13,882 bases of DNA, from assembly GCA_039024315.1 (NCBI GenBank), contig JBCCQN010000214.1, positions 1-13,882 of the forward strand. Direction: 5' to 3'. The position numbers and the translations under genes were made by a program. How positions within the stretch are numbered: the first letter of the stretch is position 1; every line of letters starts with the position of its first letter. Shown here in pieces: positions 12,861 to 13,882 of the stretch. The stretch comes from JBCAWW01 sp039024315 (GTDB taxonomy: Bacteria > Bacteroidota > Bacteroidia > J057). Under the pieces are notes generated by a model. It had not been told where the DNA came from and did no database searches. It saw nothing but the letters and a program-made list of their open reading frames with translations.

Positions 12861-12891
12861 AGCGTTCCGCGTCCCGAAAGCTTTCGGGAGT
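12861..12891 (+). repeat. Compound palindromic repeat, right member of an inverted pair
   Basis: AGCGTTCCGCGT is joined to CCCGAAAGCTTTCGGGAG. The 30 nt at 12861-12890 are the exact reverse complement of 9131-9160. The GCGTTCCGCG part is the start of the dispersed element; the AGCGG end is replaced by the CCCGAAAGCTTTCGGG palindrome. Confidence 0.75.
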
Positions 12892-12988
12892 GAAAAAATA
12901 AAAAAAATAAGCAATGGTGAAGCTGAATTATGAATGATAATTTCCTTCTAAATAAGCCCTTGAATATGCTGCATTCAATAATGGAAAA

Positions 12989-13003
12989 CGTTCTGTGTAG
13001 CGG
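12989..13003 (+). repeat. Degenerate copy of the GTTCCGCG-N-AGCGG repeat
   Basis: CGTTCTGTGTAGCGG keeps the frame of the element with two C-to-T changes, which break the hairpin stem. It looks like a decayed copy. Confidence 0.4.
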
Positions 13004-13037
13004 AGAGAAAAAAACAGAAAAAAATTGCGGGCTATGC

Positions 13038-13069
13038 TTGCACCAATTTTATAAATTTACGTACCTTTG
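13038..13069 (+). promoter_or_regulatory. Bacteroidetes-type promoter of tRNA-Gln and prs
   Basis: TTG (13038-13040) is followed after 21 nt by TACCTTTG (13062-13069), a perfect TAnnTTTG. The expected start is near 13076, about 28 nt before the mature tRNA 5' end. Confidence 0.75.
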
Positions 13070-13103
13070 CATCCCCTTCGGTAATAAACGCTGAAAAGCA
13101 AAT

Positions 13104-13175
13104 TGACCTATGGTGTAATTGGCAACACAGCTGATTTTGGTTCAGTCGTTCTAGGTTCGAGTCCTAGTAGGTCAA
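13104..13175 (+). tRNA. tRNA-Gln (anticodon TTG)
   Basis: The 72 nt fold as a cloverleaf. Acceptor TGACCTA pairs fully with TAGGTCA and the discriminator is A (13175). The anticodon stem is GCTGA/TCAGT with loop TTTTGGT, giving anticodon TTG (13137-13139) for CAA/CAG. The T arm CTAGG-TTCGAGT-CCTAG is perfect. No CCA is encoded; ACA follows the acceptor stem. Confidence 0.95.
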
Positions 13176-13187
13176 CAAAAACTCTGC

Positions 13188-13882
13188 ATGTCTTCCTCAC
13201 AGATCAAAATATTTTCGGGCTCCAGTTCCCGATATCTATCTGAGAAAATCGCAGACTACTTCGGTTCTCCGCTCGGCAACATCGAGCTATTAAAGTTCAG
13301 CGACGGAGAAATGCAAGTATATTACGAAGAGTCCATCCGAGGCTGCGACCTATTTCTAGTCCAATCTACATTTTGCCCTGCTGACAACTTTATGGAGTTG
13401 TTTTTGATGATTGATGCCGCTAAGCGTGCATCGGCCCGTCAAGTAGTGGTAGCGATCCCTTACTTTGGTTATGCGCGTCAAGACCGCAAATTTAAATCAA
13501 GGGTGTCAATCGGTGCAAAATTGATCGCCAATCTATTGACTACGGCTGGCGCGGATCGGATTATGACGATGGATTTGCATGCGGGACAGATTCAGGGATT
13601 TTTTGATATCCCCTTGGATCACTTAGATGCGTCGGCAGTTTTTGTGCCCTTTCTTCGCAAAATGAATCTCGAAAACATGGTGATTGCCTCTCCTGATATT
13701 GGAGGTGCAGCCCGTGCTCGAAAATATGCCAAGCACCTCAACGCTGAGTTGATCTTGGTAGACAAACATCGTGAACGTCCCAATGAAGTTGCTTCTATGC
13801 AAGTAATTGGAGACCCAAGCGGTAAAAATATCATCTTGATTGATGACCTAATCGATACAGCCGGTACGCTTTGCAAAGCGGC
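13188..13882 (+). CDS. prs: Ribose-phosphate pyrophosphokinase (PRPP synthase), 3' end cut
   Basis: The first 231 residues of a protein that is usually about 310-317 long; the window edge truncates it. PRPP synthase transfers diphosphate from ATP to ribose 5-phosphate and supplies purine, pyrimidine, His, Trp and NAD synthesis. Diagnostic segments are KFSDGE (36-41), PYFGYARQDRK (91-101), DLHAGQIQGFFDIPLDHLDA (129-148) with the catalytic-region His131, SPDIGGAARAR (168-178), DKHRERPN (192-199) and the PRPP loop DDLIDTAGT (219-227). The usual KRR is KHR here, a mild difference. ATG 13188 is 12 nt after the tRNA-Gln end and no other promoter fits in between, so it is co-transcribed with the tRNA. 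Confidence 0.96.
   Translation, partial: MSSSQIKIFSGSSSRYLSEKIADYFGSPLGNIELLKFSDGEMQVYYEESIRGCDLFLVQSTFCPADNFMELFLMIDAAKRASARQVVVAIPYFGYARQDRKFKSRVSIGAKLIANLLTTAGADRIMTMDLHAGQIQGFFDIPLDHLDASAVFVPFLRKMNLENMVIASPDIGGAARARKYAKHLNAELILVDKHRERPNEVASMQVIGDPSGKNIILIDDLIDTAGTLCKA

Larger units (their letters stand above)
12521..13103. other. Intergenic region with mosaic of palindromic repeats
   Basis: No gene is seen. Between the pepP promoter and the tRNA promoter lie a GTTCCGCG element (12660), an inverted pair GCGGGAT/ATCCCGC (12752-12778), a segment at about 12802-12836 with two ATCCGG and an AATAC/GTATT pair, the compound palindrome at 12861-12891 and a degenerate GTTCTGTGTAGCGG (12990-13003). 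The 12960-13037 part is AT-rich and plain. Confidence 0.7.

Noticed and set aside
13619..13876. 85-residue antisense open frame inside prs
   Set aside because: Opposite strand of a highly conserved gene; a shadow.

Overview
The window looks like chromosomal DNA of a member of the Bacteroidota. Evidence for this: Bacteroidetes-type promoters (TTG, about 18-21 nt, then TAnnTTTG) upstream of pepP and the tRNA; A-rich leaders without clear Shine-Dalgarno sequences; families common in that phylum (four-helix-bundle/23S IVS protein, DUF3943, FadN-type beta-oxidation protein); a tRNA-Gln followed directly by prs; and intergenic regions full of short palindromic repeats. I cannot name the genus; a marine or environmental lineage is a guess.

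Left part (1-4316): the first codons of a leftward gene with a twin-arginine signal, then a rightward series. It starts with an AraC-family regulator, followed by a two-gene unit (DUF4345 membrane protein and a classical SDR oxidoreductase) preceded by a 15-nt direct repeat with 21-nt period, a likely site for the AraC protein. Then come a haloalkane dehalogenase of the HLD-II type with a signal peptide, a strong terminator, and a small four-helix membrane protein of unknown function. A bidirectional terminator at about 4287-4316 separates this series from the convergent operon to the right.

Middle part (4344-9056): a leftward fatty acid beta-oxidation operon, marR - fadN - (four-helix-bundle gene) - fadA. 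A 28-bp perfect palindrome upstream of marR is the probable autoregulatory and operon operator. MarR and fadN overlap by 14 nt. The four-helix-bundle gene lies between fadN and fadA as a cassette of about 520 bp, flanked on each side by phased heptad repeats (AGTAnnn) in inverted orientation. This is the most unusual structure in the window. A terminator at 9031-9056 isolates the operon from upstream transcripts.

Right part (9057-13882): a repeat-rich intergenic stretch of about 420 bp, then a leftward pair encoding a LpxR-type lipid A 3'-O-deacylase and a DUF3943 protein, both with signal peptides. Next is a leftward aminopeptidase P gene with its own terminator and a good promoter. A second repeat-rich intergenic region of about 580 bp follows, and finally a rightward tRNA-Gln(TTG) whose 3' end is only 12 nt from the start of prs (PRPP synthase, cut by the window edge). 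I see no CRISPR array, transposase, phage gene or antiphage system. The points of interest are the heptad-flanked cassette, the regulatory palindromes, the exported dehalogenase and the dispersed repeat family.
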